This document shows positions 32,803 to 44,141 of a stretch of 64,000 nucleotides of DNA, piece by piece (the first letter of the stretch is position 1; each line of letters starts with the position of its first letter). Both the position numbers and the translations under genes were made by a program. The stretch spans positions 1-64,000 of the forward strand of contig JADNRV010000098.1 of NCBI GenBank assembly GCA_015499995.1, written 5' to 3'. This DNA is from Flammula alnicola. Its lineage: Eukaryota; Basidiomycota; Agaricomycetes; Agaricales; Strophariaceae. The notes under the pieces are model-generated. The model did not search any database. It was not told where the DNA came from and saw only the letters and a program-made list of their open reading frames with translations.

Positions 32803-35124
32803 TTGGGTATGAAGTTGGTTTGTCACAATTTATTTTTTGATAGCCTTTCTTTTATTTACAAGAGCATGAAGCAAATTTTTATCTGCTTGACATATCTTTT
32901 TCAATCGCTTTATTGTGTTATAAGTAAATTTCTATACAATATACTGCATGAAATGAATGCAAGCATAATCTGGATACAAATTACTGATATTTGTGGAAGA
33001 AGAAACAGAGATTCAAGTACAATAACCTTAATTTTTGCTAAATTCAATCAGAACACCATGAGAAAACATGACTTTATTGTATTTCGGGCAAAAAAATTAT
33101 CAAAATGTTCTCGATTTCTTTTTTATTACCACCTAGTTCAGCAAATTCGACTCTACTATAGTATTTCTCAGTGTGCTAGAAAATCTAAGAATAAAGAAGT
33201 TTATAGCATACCAAAGAAATTAAGCCCAAAGTTCAAAATTAAATCCACATCTTCTGAACCCTGTGCAGCTGAATGTGATACAAAGAAACAAAACCTATTC
33301 TTTGGTGGATATAAGGAACCTTTGTTTGACTATAACTTTCTGAAACCATATTTAGATGAGGATTACATTCCTAAGGATCCTAATGCCCAATTTAAATTTC
33401 TTGGCTACGTTAAGGTTGACAATCTTAGCCAATATTCAACTGAAAATGTTATTTCTAGCAATATTCCTTTGAATGTATTATTTAATCATATAAAACTTCA
33501 AAAAGCCAGACAAATTGCTTTATTACATGGAATACAAGCTGGATCACATTGTCAACTAGTTCTTTTGTTAGCACATCTTGAAAATCATTTCTGCTCAACT
33601 TGTTTAGAAATGGTTAGTATATTTTCTGTAGAGAAAAGTGAGTCTCAAAAAACAGCTGAGCGGGTTCAAAAATCCAGAGTTAAAAGTTCAAAGTTGGAGG
33701 CTTCCAATAATTTCAAAAAGAAAAATACTAACACTGCAGAAATAAATTCAAAGATTGAAACAACTTTTCCACCATCGCCCATAGATTCTAATCTTTTTCA
33801 TAAAATAAATAATAATGTCTGTAATAAAATGAAATCATTTGAAGAAGCAGGCTGTGCTGTATGTGGTCAATTAACTCCAATGAAACAATTAAGTAAATTA
33901 AAAAGCATAAAAAACTTACTACATATTCTAACAGCTCAAGGTGTAACCAGAATTGAAAGAACAAAAGAAGGGCCAATTAAAGAGTACAGTGGTCCTGTTC
34001 TTGATTATACATGTGACAAAATTTGTGATTCTTGTAGAATGGCATTACGGAAAAATAAAGTCCCACGTTTGGCTCTAGTAAATGATTTGTGGATCGGTAA
34101 AATACCCTCTGAGTTGAAATCACTTCGATTTGTTGAGAAATTGTTAATTGCCAGAGTTCGACATACTTGTAGTTATGTGAAAGTTGCATCTGGAATGCGA
34201 AAAATGAAAGCAAATGTGATAGCATTTGAATCACCCATCCCAAAGATTTATAATATTCTGCCTCCACCTCGTGAAGACTTGGGGAATATTTTAGCAATTA
34301 TTTTCACAGGACCTTGTAAGCCAACTGAAGCAGATTTAAAAAGAACACCATTTCTTGTTCGACGAAATTATGTTATAAATGCTTTAAATTGGCTTAAATT
34401 AAATCACCGTGAGTATGCTGATATTGAAATTTCTACAAAGAATATTGATGAATATCCAGAAGATTCTGCCCCAGTGTCTATAGAATATCGACAGGCAGCT
34501 ACTAATAAAGTGCCTGAAGGAACTAGTGTATTTGATACAGAATTAGAAGATGGCACTGAAGAGGGTGATTGTTCTTTTACGGTACATGGTTTGACTGGTG
34601 AAATGCTAGATACTATGTCAACTAATAGTATCAAAGCCATGGCTCTTCGGCATTTAAATAATAATGGCAAAATCCTTGCTATCGGCCATAGTGCCAAATT
34701 TGAATCTATATGGGATAATCCTCAACTCTATCCTCAAATGTTTCCCTGGCTTTTTCCATATGGCTTTGGAGGAATTGGGTCTAGTAAATTATCAGACAAA
34801 GAGCATAAAAAATATTTATTAATGTACCATGACAAATGTTTTCAGACAGATATTAATTTTCCATTTGTAGCATTTAGCCATGGACAAATTAAAGCATCCA
34901 CAACACAGAGCTTTTTATTAGTTGATCAAAATCGATTTGAAAGTATTACACAAAGGTTACTAAATGTTGATCAAAATGTACTTGAAGATTTAACTTCTAA
35001 GCTAGCTAAAGGAGAGACGGTGAAACCTGAATCTGAATCTGAAAAGGCATGTTTTCAAATTATCCGAGATTTGGATCATGTGGCTGGGAAGGTCAATGGT
35101 TCTATTACAAGTAAAAATACATGA
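32803..35124 (+). CDS. Helitron/Helentron protein, N-terminal part
   Basis: 773 codons, AT-rich. The first 90 or so residues are weakly protein-like and the true start may be an internal Met (for example near 33058). Further on: a zinc-type CAVCGQ..CDKICDSC region; a DUF6570-like segment (KNKVPRLALVNDLWIGKIP, RFVEKLLIARVRH, KMKANVIAFESPI); and the Helitron_like_N segment (QMFPWLFPYGFGGIG, HDKCFQTDINFPFVAFSH). The frame ends with SITSKNT, where related proteins continue straight into MRNEIWSL. The run of five A at 35113-35117 is one base short of keeping the next frame, so this and the following CDS are almost surely one protein with a -1 lesion or sequence error. Confidence 0.85.
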   Translation: MGMKLVCHNLFFDSLSFIYKSMKQIFICLTYLFQSLYCVISKFLYNILHEMNASIIWIQITDICGRRNRDSSTITLIFAKFNQNTMRKHDFIVFRAKKLSKCSRFLFYYHLVQQIRLYYSISQCARKSKNKEVYSIPKKLSPKFKIKSTSSEPCAAECDTKKQNLFFGGYKEPLFDYNFLKPYLDEDYIPKDPNAQFKFLGYVKVDNLSQYSTENVISSNIPLNVLFNHIKLQKARQIALLHGIQAGSHCQLVLLLAHLENHFCSTCLEMVSIFSVEKSESQKTAERVQKSRVKSSKLEASNNFKKKNTNTAEINSKIETTFPPSPIDSNLFHKINNNVCNKMKSFEEAGCAVCGQLTPMKQLSKLKSIKNLLHILTAQGVTRIERTKEGPIKEYSGPVLDYTCDKICDSCRMALRKNKVPRLALVNDLWIGKIPSELKSLRFVEKLLIARVRHTCSYVKVASGMRKMKANVIAFESPIPKIYNILPPPREDLGNILAIIFTGPCKPTEADLKRTPFLVRRNYVINALNWLKLNHREYADIEISTKNIDEYPEDSAPVSIEYRQAATNKVPEGTSVFDTELEDGTEEGDCSFTVHGLTGEMLDTMSTNSIKAMALRHLNNNGKILAIGHSAKFESIWDNPQLYPQMFPWLFPYGFGGIGSSKLSDKEHKKYLLMYHDKCFQTDINFPFVAFSHGQIKASTTQSFLLVDQNRFESITQRLLNVDQNVLEDLTSKLAKGETVKPESESEKACFQIIRDLDHVAGKVNGSITSKNT

Positions 35125-36288
35125 GAAATGAAATATGGTCATTAATTGCTGCAAAAGGTGCACCATGTTGGTACATAACACTTTCGCCTGCAGATATTCA
35201 GCATCCAATCTGCATATATTTTGCTGATACAAAAGAAAAATTATATCCTTTACTTTTATCATATGATGAACGTATACGTCTTGTGTGCCAGAATCCAGTT
35301 GCAGGTGCAAGATTTTTTCATTTTATGGTTGATACATTTATAACTGATATTTTGGGTGTTGATGCACAACATCGAGGATTATATGGTGATACAAGTGCTT
35401 ATTATGGCACTGTAGAACAACAAGGCCGTCTGACTTTACATCTTCATATGTTAATTTGGATTAAAGGTTGTTTAAATCCTCAGGAAATGAGAGATAAAAT
35501 ACTTAGTTTTGATTCTGAATGGAATCAAAAACTGACTGATTGGTTGGAAAGCTGTTATTCTGGAGATTTTATGACAGGAAATAAAGAAAAGGTTACACAG
35601 GAAACTATTATAGAATCAAAAAAGTCAGACTATAAAGATCCTACACAAACAATTCCAGAGGCAGCACCACCTTTGTGTACAAAAGGCCACGATTCTAAAT
35701 TAGTTAGTGATTGTAAAACATGTTCCAATTGGAAAGTCTGGTATGAAAAATTTAAACAAACTGTGGATGATTTATTATTGAAATCTAATTTACATGATTG
35801 TGAAAGGGGTGTGAATAAAGATGGCACTAGAAATAAAAGTAAATCATCAGCAAATTGTAAAGATAATAAATGGGGTAAATGTAAGGCTAGATTTCCAAGA
35901 GCTGTATTTGAAAATACATCAATAGATAAAGAAACAGGAGGCATTAATATGAAAAAATCTGAACCATGGCTAAACACATTTACACATCTAGTAACATATT
36001 TGTTTCGATGCAATACTGATGTTACAAATCTTTCATCAGGAACAGCAATAAAAGCAGTGGTACTGTATGTATCAGACTATATTACAAAAACAACCTTGAA
36101 AACCCATACAATTTTTGACTCAATCCGGTCTGTTTTTCATAAAAATAGTGAAATGATAGGAGGTACTCTTCCTATGAAAGAAAAGACAAGACGTCTTATG
36201 ACAAAAGTTGTTAATTTATTGACTGCTAAAATGGAAATGGGTGCGCCAATGATTTGTATGTATCTTCTTGACAATCCAGATCACTATA
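35121..36288 (+). CDS. Helitron/Helentron Rep (HUH-Y2 nuclease) part
   Basis: It overlaps the previous frame by four bases. GAPCWYITLSPADIQHPI is the first Rep motif. The HUH metal site is H107-L-H109 in GRLTLHLHMLIW. The two catalytic tyrosines are Y316 and Y320 in YVSDYITK, spaced as in rolling-circle Helitron Reps. The nuclease nicks and re-ligates element ends as 5'-phosphotyrosine intermediates (family knowledge). As sequenced the frame runs on to a stop at 36383 only because a 413 bp element interrupts it at NPDHYT. Without that element it continues into the helicase part at DHKFIPFF in the same frame. Confidence 0.88.
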
Positions 36289-36701
36289 CAGTCATCCACC
36301 GGCTAATGATACACCACCGGTCAATGATACACTTTTGTCACCCTCATAACTTCCTCAAATGTGCATATTTTTTTATCAACTAAATTTTCTATGAAAACAT
36401 CTATATCTCAGGTAAAATTTGGCAACACTCAAGCGACGATTGCATGAATTCTGACAACACAGTGTCTCGTGCAAAAGTGCATGTTTTTCGGATTTAGCCA
36501 AAAACTGTCCCACCACTCAATGATACACCAATGTTTTAGGAATTACTCGATGGGAACACATCCAAATCTACTGGGGCTTTGAAGGTACACATTAGTTATA
36601 TTATCAAGATTTACTATCAAGTTGCTGTGGTGAAAAATTGTGGTGTTGAATTTAAATTTGATTTTTAAAGATTCGGTGTATCATTAGCCGGTGGATGACT
36701 G
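36289..36701. mobile_element. 413 bp MITE inserted in the Rep/helicase gene
   Basis: Perfect 27 bp terminal inverted repeats beginning CAGTCATCCACCGGCTAATG at each end, flanked by TA (36287-36288 and 36702-36703). TA duplication and a CAGT start are typical of Tc1/mariner-pogo class MITEs. No ORF inside. Inner copies of the words caatgatacac lie just inside both ends. The insertion splits a His-Tyr-Thr codon run, and the host frame is continuous when the element plus one TA is ignored. Confidence 0.93.
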
Positions 36702-39700
36702 TACTGATCACAAATTTATTCCATTTTTTTGGTCATCATTTGTTCATCATGCTAGAAAAGACTTCGAAAATGATGATACAGCAAAAGAAGATAAATCTTT
36801 GAAAATTGCATTGATTAAAAAGAAAGGCAGAATTATTGGTTTATCTCCTGTATTTGATTATATCTATCGCTCACCAGAGCTTAAACATATCTCACTTTAT
36901 GATTGGATTACACAATACAAAAGAATAAAGATAAAGAAGCTTACAGAAACCAAAAAGACTAAAAATAATGTTGATCAAAATGATGCATCATTTATAGACA
37001 CTGAAGCTGATATTTCAATAGATAATGGAGCAAATGCCTCATTAGCTGAGTCAAATATTTCACAAATAACAGATGTAACTGAAAATATTGATGACATAGT
37101 GGAGTCCTCTATAAAAGATAGCAAATGTCAAACTTCCAAAAGATTGTCTAAAAATATGTATGAATTCTTACCAGATCACCCATTGCATGATACACATGGT
37201 TTGCATAAAATTTCACTAAATGATAAAATTATTCCAAACTTTATAGGTGCAACTATTCCTAGATGCGATCAAGGAGATAGAGAATTCTTCTGCTCCACCA
37301 TGCTAGTGCTTTTCAAACCATGGAGATGTGGATTAGACCTAAAGAATAAAATTGAATCATGGGATGAAGCATATGAAAAATATGCTTTTACAGAAAAACA
37401 AACTCAATTAATTAAGAATTTTAATATTAAATATGAATGTCTTGATGCACGTGATGACTACCGAGCTCAGCTTAAAGCAGGTAGTCTTGCTTCAGTCATC
37501 GGAAGTTGGGAAGATAGTGATGATATTGATATAACTTGCGACAAGGAAATAGATAAGGATAATGCCGATTTTGATGATATCCCAAAAAATATGCAACAAA
37601 TTGGAAAGGTACAGCTTTCACGTGATAAAAATGCAGAGTTAATAAAAGATGTACTCAATAATATTGGATGGAGTATTGAAAAGACTAATAGCAATGCATT
37701 ACAGACAATTCAATTTGAGCCAGACAAAAAATTAACAGGATCAGAGTGGAAAGCTGAAATTATCAAAAAACACCAAGAGCTTTTGGACAAAAGAAATGAG
37801 TTCAATTTTCAAAAAGTATCTGAGAAAACAGAAAACAGTGAAAACTTTTCAGCCAAGGATAATCTAGCAAAAATTGTTGACAAATCATATTTAGAAAAGA
37901 CATACGATGCTGGCATTCATAGGGCACATATTAATGATATTATAACTAAATATAAGCTTAATACTGAACAAGAAAGAGCTTTCCGCATTGTTGCTAATCA
38001 TTCAATCAATCCTCATGCTGAGCAGCTGAAAATGTATCTAGGAGGCATGGGTGGAACAGGAAAGTCGCAAGTGCTAAAAGCATTGTCCCATTTTTTCCAG
38101 GAACGTAATGAATCACATCAATTTATTATTGTTTCTCCAACAGGTAGTGCTGCTGCTCTTCTTGGTGGCTCAACATACCACTCTGCATTTGGTATAAATA
38201 CATTTACTGGTAATGCAGGACTTTCACAAGTACGTACACGATTAGCAGGTGTTAGAACTGTCTTTCTTGATGAAGTATCTATGCTTTCTGCATGTGATCT
38301 GTATAAAATGAGTTATCAATTATGTCGAGTATTTAATATACTTGATATTCCATTTGGAGGCATAAATATGGTGTTTGCAGGAGACTTTGCTCAACTTCCG
38401 CCTGCTGTTGGTGGCGAAAGTATATCTCTATATAGTCGTAAAATAGGAGCCACTGCATCAGGTTTGATAGATCAAGAAGAAGCAATAGGAAAGGCCCTTT
38501 GGCATCAAGTAACAACCGTTGTAATACTAAGAGAGAATATGCAACAGAAGACCCAAAGCCCTGATGATAATAAATTTCGAACTGCACTTGAAAACATGAG
38601 GTACAATGCATGTACGCCAGCAGATATTGACTTTTTAAGAACACGCGTATCTTCAAATATTCCAAAAAGACCCAATGTTTGTCATGATAAATTTCGAAAT
38701 ATCTCAATAATTACAGCAAGAAATATTCACAAGAATGAAATCAATAGAATTGGTGCAATACGGTTTGCTAAAGAAACTGGCCAGAAACTTACTGATTTTT
38801 TTTCTGATGATACTGTTAAATTTAAAAAAAATACTGAAATAAAATATAAATCAAAAGGTCCAATTTTAAAGCTATCGGATATCACTGATGAAATTCAAAA
38901 TATGTTGTGGACTCAACTTCCATCAACTACTGATAAAAATATTTCTGGTAAATTATCATTATGTATTGGACTTCCAATTATGATTCGGAGCAACTTTGCA
39001 ACAGAACTTTGTATAACCAAAGGTCAAGAGGGTTTTGTACATGGTTGGCAAACAAAATTAGGCTCTAGAAATCAACCAATGCTGGATACCTTATTTGTGA
39101 AATTAAAGAATCCTCCTTCCACAGTACAATTTGAAGGACTGCCTGAAAATGTTGTACCTTTATCACCTTCAACAAATATTATACAAGCTGCACTTCCAGA
39201 TGATCATAGTATATTTGTATCTAGAACCCAGGTTGAAGTCCTAGTGAATTTTGCAATGACAGATTTTGGGTCACAAGGAAAAACTCGTCCAGAAAATGTT
39301 GCTGATTTAAATAACTTGCGAACTCATCAAGCCTACTATACTGCCTTGTCTCGGAGTGCTACTGCAGAGGGTACAGTAATATTGCAAGGTTTTTCACCAC
39401 AAAAGATTATGGGTGGATCATCAGGTGCTCTTCGTCAGGAATTTAGAGAGCTAGAACTTCTAGATGATATAACAACTCAGCAATATAATGGAAAATTATC
39501 TGCAACTGTTATTGGAGAAACAAGAAATGAACTGATTAAAACCTTTAGACATTGGAAGGGTAAAAATTATATTCCATCAAAGGTACATTCTGCAATTCGT
39601 TGGTCCAAAAAAGATCCTCTGCTAGAGTCAGAGATACAGGATTTACCATGGAAGATTATAGAAAAAAACAAAAAAGGCAAAAAAGAAAAGACAAACTTGG

Positions 39701-40704
39701 TGGATGAGTCTGCTAAAGTTGAACTGATTATAGCAGCCCTTCCTGCCAAATTTATAATGGATAAATCATCAAAAAAATCCAAAAAGCATGACCTTAGTGC
39801 CTCTACTGGTAATTCCCCTGGAAATTCTCCTAGTAAACAACTAATTCATAAAAAACCTAACACAAATATATCAGCCATTACACACAATAATTATCATCCC
39901 AATTTTACACCTCTTGGTTTGCAATGGAGTCAAAATAGTTGTGGTTTTGATTCTGTGTTCACAGTACTTTATTCAATTTGGAATATGAACCCTAATGAAT
40001 GGTCAGAAAAATTGCTTGCTTTAGATAATGAACTTCTTACCTTTTTAATAAATGGTTTTCAAAAGGTATTTAGTAATGAAGAAGCATTTGAGACAATCAG
40101 AGACCAGTTCAGATTCAAAATTCAAACATATAGTCATGGTCAGTTCAGATTTGGAAGATTTATAACAGTTACCTCTCTTTGTGAGGCAATTTTAGTGACA
40201 TCTCATTTACTTTCTTGGAACTGTGTTTATGATTGCCCAAATGGTCACCATAGAAGGGGTATTGGATCTTATTCAAGTATGATATCTGCAGGTATAATCA
40301 GACATAATTCTATTAAAAATTGGATTAATAATCCTAGAGAATGTTCTGAGACTATTTGTAGACTTTGTGGTGAAAATACATTTGCTACTTATCAATTTAA
40401 TATACTCCCTGATGTGCTTGTATTTGATTTTGGTGGTATAAAGTTGGTAATTAATTTTTCTATTGATGTGTCTTTCAATAATAGTCAGTACAAATACAAG
40501 TTAGCTGGCATTATTTATTTTGGCAGTAATCATTTTACTTCTCGTATTATTACACAAAATGGTCAAATTTGGTTTCATGATGGGATTACAACTGGCCAAC
40601 AACTGGAATATGAAGGTACCTGGGATCATATTAGGGACAATCTAAATTTGTATAGATGTGGAGGTAAAAAGGCAATATTAGCTTTCTACACAAGGGCAAC
40701 ATAA
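36702..40704 (+). CDS. Helitron/Helentron helicase with C-terminal papain-like cysteine peptidase
   Basis: About 1,330 codons, unbroken, AT-rich. The Pif1-type SF1 helicase motifs appear in order: I GGMGGTGKSQVLKAL (about residue 450), Ia VSPTGSAAALLGG, II FLDEVSMLSA (about 526), III FAGDFAQLPPAVGG (about 563), and VI YYTALSRSATAEG (about 884). A linker rich in Lys/Ser leads to a C-terminal domain (about 1070-1337) that looks like a USP/OTU-type cysteine peptidase: Cys box LQWSQNSCGFDSVFTVLY, a CxxC pair region (CVYDCPNGHH, CRLCGEN) and a His box FGSNHFTSRI..IWFHDG. The helicase unwinds the element during rolling-circle transfer. The peptidase may trim the polyprotein or deubiquitinate; that is inference. 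The true N-terminus is in the Rep part; an ATG at 36691 belongs to the inserted MITE. Confidence 0.88.
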
Positions 40705-40731
40705 TTATTTAGATGAGAACAAAGGGAAAAC

Positions 40732-40740
40732 GGACTCGTA
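40732..40740 (+). repeat. Right subterminal inverted repeat of the Helentron-like element
   Basis: GGACTCGTA, exact inverse of 17340-17348, 34 bp inside the right junction. Confidence 0.65.
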
Positions 40741-40750
40741 CATGCCATGC

Positions 40751-40771
40751 GTAAGCAGTGGCCCACCTTAC
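40751..40771 (+). other. Right-end stem-loop of the Helentron-like element
   Basis: GTAAG, a two-base bulge, GTGG, then CCAC and CTTAC form a stem ending three bases before the F-box sequence resumes. Rolling-circle elements use such a hairpin as a stop signal for transfer. The canonical Helitron CTRR end is not present. Confidence 0.65.
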
Positions 40772-40774
40772 AAG

Positions 40775-41071
40775 TTGGTTACTGGCCGATTTCACGGTGT
40801 CGATGACAATTCCCTCGAAGACGGCCTTGAATCGGCCGCACGGGTTACGCATACTTCACTTAAGCACTTGCATATCAGCTGCCTAAACGGCATCTTCAAT
40901 CCACATCTATCCATATTGATCAACCTACTTGACCTTCCCTCCGTGGAATCATTTGTCTTCGACACAAGTCTATCACCCTATTTCCACAAGGATGAACTTA
41001 TCTCGCTCTTCGCTCGCTCTGGAAGTCCTCTCGTATCTTTGGATATCTCAGAGAAGGCAAGCCCGTGGTAG
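40775..41071 (+). pseudogene. F-box pseudogene (copy 3), 3' part
   Basis: It begins with TTGGTTACTGG (Leu-Val-Thr-Gly) at the codon where the 14380-17339 part stops, and continues with THTSLKHLHIS, LPSVESFVFD and LSPYFHKDELISLFAR, parallel to the intact gene. Homology ends near 41049 and a stop follows at 41069. No residue is shared with the 5' part, which is what one copy split by an insertion should show. Confidence 0.8.
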
Positions 41072-41346
41072 TATAAATATACAATTTGTGAATAAGTAGA
41101 AATTAGAAATTTAATCATTACATACTATATCGTCCTGGTCGAACGTCCCGCACTGCCACCTCAACTTGAGATGCTGGTTGGCGCCTCTGGATCCGAGATT
41201 TTCCTCAGATCAGATACTTCAGTGTCAGGGATACGTTTATCTATCCCAGTTCGACTAGACAAATGGATGGTTGATACTTGCGTTTGAAACTGTGCCCAGA
41301 AAAAGCACATCAATGTGTTGAGTTATGGTAAAACACGATTAAACGT
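41072..41346. other. Spacer, nothing recognised
   Basis: Lies between the F-box remnant and the receptor remnant. No gene seen. Confidence 0.4.
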
Positions 41347-41850
41347 CTAGCTCACATTACATCCAGTTGTCTGTAACGCCGAGAGATTAATCGTTTCGTC
41401 CGGCTCAACGTTGCGGACGTAATCTCGCGCATTGAGATTGGCAAGGAGAGTATTGCAGTAGATAGGTGACATTGCGAAGGAGAAAGCGACGTAAATATAG
41501 TTAGAGGGAAACGCGAGAACCTTCAAAAATATAGTAGTGAGCCAGATTACCGGCATTAAAAATCCAACGAGAAACGTACCATAGCAATTGTCACAATAGC
41601 GATACTTGCGGTCCAACTTCCGGTGTTTATAGAGAGTAGGATTAGCCTCTGAAGCATAGAGCCTGTTCTGAATGACAAGAGTCATCGTTAGAATGCAGCG
41701 CGTTACCAATCAAACATATAGGGCTGACGCTTTGAAGTGAGAGTTCTCCAAAGTGCTATAACGCTTCCATAGCAGGGCAAATAGGCTAACGCAGATTATG
41801 ACATCAGTACCTGCTCCCACAGCGATGTTGGCGATGAGGAGTGCCTAACA
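41347..41850 (-). pseudogene. C-terminal part of a DUF6534 seven-helix membrane protein, probably degenerate
   Basis: The minus strand reads LLIANIAVGAGTDVIICVSLFALLWKR, a stop near 41720, then LRY-type helix, FPSNYIYVAFSFAMS and IYCNTLLANLNARDYVR. The end YxNSLLAxLNAR is the signature of basidiomycete DUF6534 proteins, predicted seven-helix receptors. Upstream exons for the first helices should lie at 41.9-43.2 kb, but I could not assemble a continuous reading there; many short introns or decay are both possible. Confidence 0.6.
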
Positions 41851-44141
41851 AGCCGTTAGATGTGAGCAAATAGTTCTCGAGTAACATACGTGAGTCGATG
41901 CGACTGCGATAATCTGGTGGCTAGAAGGCGAATTATAGCTGCGACACGGTAAGTGAGAATTATCGTCGGGTAGAAGAGCGGAGGACAGACAGAAACCCGG
42001 TGACAACTGTACCATAATTTCAGTAGTTGAAATTCAGCTCAGAAGTTTTCGGATACCTACCTATTCCTTCGACTGAAGTAGATGACCTTTAGCATTTGAG
42101 TGACATCTCCGTACACTTATAGAGTACGTACCGATTTGGAACAGGATCAAGGGAGCCTGTTCATGATTGAGATTAAATTATGTGGGCGATCGAACCAAAC
42201 GAACGTACAAGGAGGACGGGAAACCACCAGTGCCCTCCGCCAACTACATAAATAAGGTGTTAAATGGGCATTTCAGAAATAGTCAATATACTCACATCGG
42301 TATACCCTACTAGAAAAGAAAAACTGTGTCGGAAGTGCAACGAGCATCTACGTAATGCAATGTTCAGTTCACTTCCATAAGTATCTCGATAAAAGAGAGA
42401 GTGCACCTACTGTCACAAAAAAACTCATCTGTCAAATGTTCAGCGTATAGGAACGAGGTACGACTCGGAAGGTAGCATCCTGACTTACGACGTATTCTCT
42501 GTGTAGAGAGATATAAACGAGCGGTTTATAGGAAGGGGTTCAATGAACTACGCACCGGCTTACACTATCTATTCTGAGATTTCCCCCTGTCACTATCTGT
42601 TTGTAACCTGTCAAGACGAAATGTTCGTGGGCCGATCGGATAGGAATTGCGTCAAATGAAAACGCACTTCCGACCATCGATAAGCATGTGTGAACCGTGT
42701 TTGCCACCCTTCAGAGACATTGAGTACGTGCCGTAACATACGAATAGTATAGTCGTACCAGAGCCAAGTGACCTGATCATCGAATAAAAATGCCGCGTCT
42801 TTTATCGAAGGTAGGCGTCATGGACACGTACCAGGGCGCATGTAGCTAGCCCGTCATTCGAACGACTTCAAAAACGTCGGCTTTTATAATACAAAGGGAA
42901 GCGCATGGGCCACTAACTTGAAAAAGTACATGAACCTACTAATTTTCTATTAGCTATCGCCAAAAATTAATAGGATATAGACTCACGTTTGCATGCAGGT
43001 GACGCCTTTTTAGCACGTAGTCAGTAAACCATTTAGAGCTCGAATATAGAACGTACCCCATAACGCCATTGTTATGCATATGGTTATCTGTTCGACGCCG
43101 TCGTATAGGCCCAGGTTCACGCCATTGGGTGGAACACAAGAAACAGAGGACATGGCCAGTGTCAAATGTTGGGGTGGTTGGAACGGGGTTTCTTCGGTAT
43201 GACCTGAGAGTGGAGAGTGCAATTATATGGTATAGCACCCTTAATGGTTTTCCCTGGAGTACGTTAACTGCAATCTAGAAAAGTCCCTGCAGCAAAAAAA
43301 AACGGAGTTGAGCCTTCATTGACAGTGATGGGAAAGTCATGATTCCCTCAAATGAGCCCATCGGATACGATGCAGCCAGAGGCGCGCGGACGGTTACCAT
43401 GCATGAGAATAGAAGATAAAGACAATCGCAAAAACTGCACTTGATAGAGTGAGCTAGGTAGCAAAATGAGACTGGCTCGAGACTGAGAGGAACAATTTTG
43501 GCCAGAGTGTGAACGGTGCCGGTGAATATTTGAATTCGGAACAGCTTGACAAACAAAGAAGAGAGCAATCGGGCGACGATCGTCGATGGACAAGTCAGTT
43601 CAAACTCCGACGACCGGACCGGTACACGTGCAGTCAACAACTCCGCCTCAATTTGCATCCGTCATCCAAGGTGCAGTAAACACTTTTTCTTTGTGCGTCG
43701 GCCTGGATGGGCTTGACAGTGCACCCTCTGCGGGGGCCAGCCAGCCGTCCTAACATTCATTTCACAGGTTCTACCATTCTTGGTTCGCGTTGTCAATTGT
43801 CCATTTTGTTCATTGGTCCATCCCTCTTTAGGATCCCACCGGCGTGCAGGCAGAGCACATATCGTTCTTCATTCAACACACATTGCCAGCAAGTCCAGGA
43901 TGAGTAATGTCAGCCGGAATTGGAGGGAGTCGCGGCTCTGTGGCATGCACACCTTTGGTTTTCGGCAGACAGTGCCCAGATGAATGGACGTGCTCAGCGT
44001 TAGTCGTGTGTGCAGCCTTCCACGGATGAAATGTCAAGTACGGCATGCTAGTATTTTCATGATCATTCACTCATCTCAAGTTTACAGTGCCGTCAACTTC
44101 ACGTGGTCCATTTGGATTGGATTTCGCGTTCGTCTGTCGAC
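41851..44141. other. Intron-rich or decayed region upstream of the receptor remnant
   Basis: On the minus strand an ATG at about 43166 opens GVNLGLYDGVEQITICITMALWG, which resembles the first exon of another mushroom membrane-protein family, and stops after 47 residues. Nothing else is firm. 43240-44141 shows no gene. Confidence 0.35.

Larger units (their letters stand above)
17340..40774 (+). mobile_element. Giant Helentron-like rolling-circle transposon, about 23.4 kb
   Basis: Three lines of sequence evidence support the limits. (1) An F-box reading frame stops at 17339 and its next codons restart at 40775; the joint is a TT dinucleotide. (2) TACGAGTCC at 17340-17348 is matched by its inverse GGACTCGTA at 40732-40740. 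(3) Between that inverse and the right junction lies a stem-loop, GTAAG-ca-GTGG / CCAC-CTTAC (40751-40771). A repeat at the extreme left end, paired with one set back from the right end by a hairpin, is the asymmetric arrangement described for Helentron/Helitron2 elements, which insert between T and T. The element encodes the Rep and helicase at its right. Everything from 17.5 to 32.7 kb would be cargo. One exact base at each border is uncertain. Alternative: an ordinary 9 kb Helitron beside other insertions. Confidence 0.7.

Noticed and set aside
31863..32840. A 325-residue repetitive protein across the 90 bp array
   Set aside because: The repeat length is a multiple of three and several frames on both strands are open, so the open frame is explained by the repeat itself.
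17340..40774. Canonical Helitron ends (5' TC, 3' CTRR, insertion between A and T)
   Set aside because: Neither terminal motif is present at the F-box junctions and the target reads TT. The asymmetric inverted repeats fit the Helentron type better.
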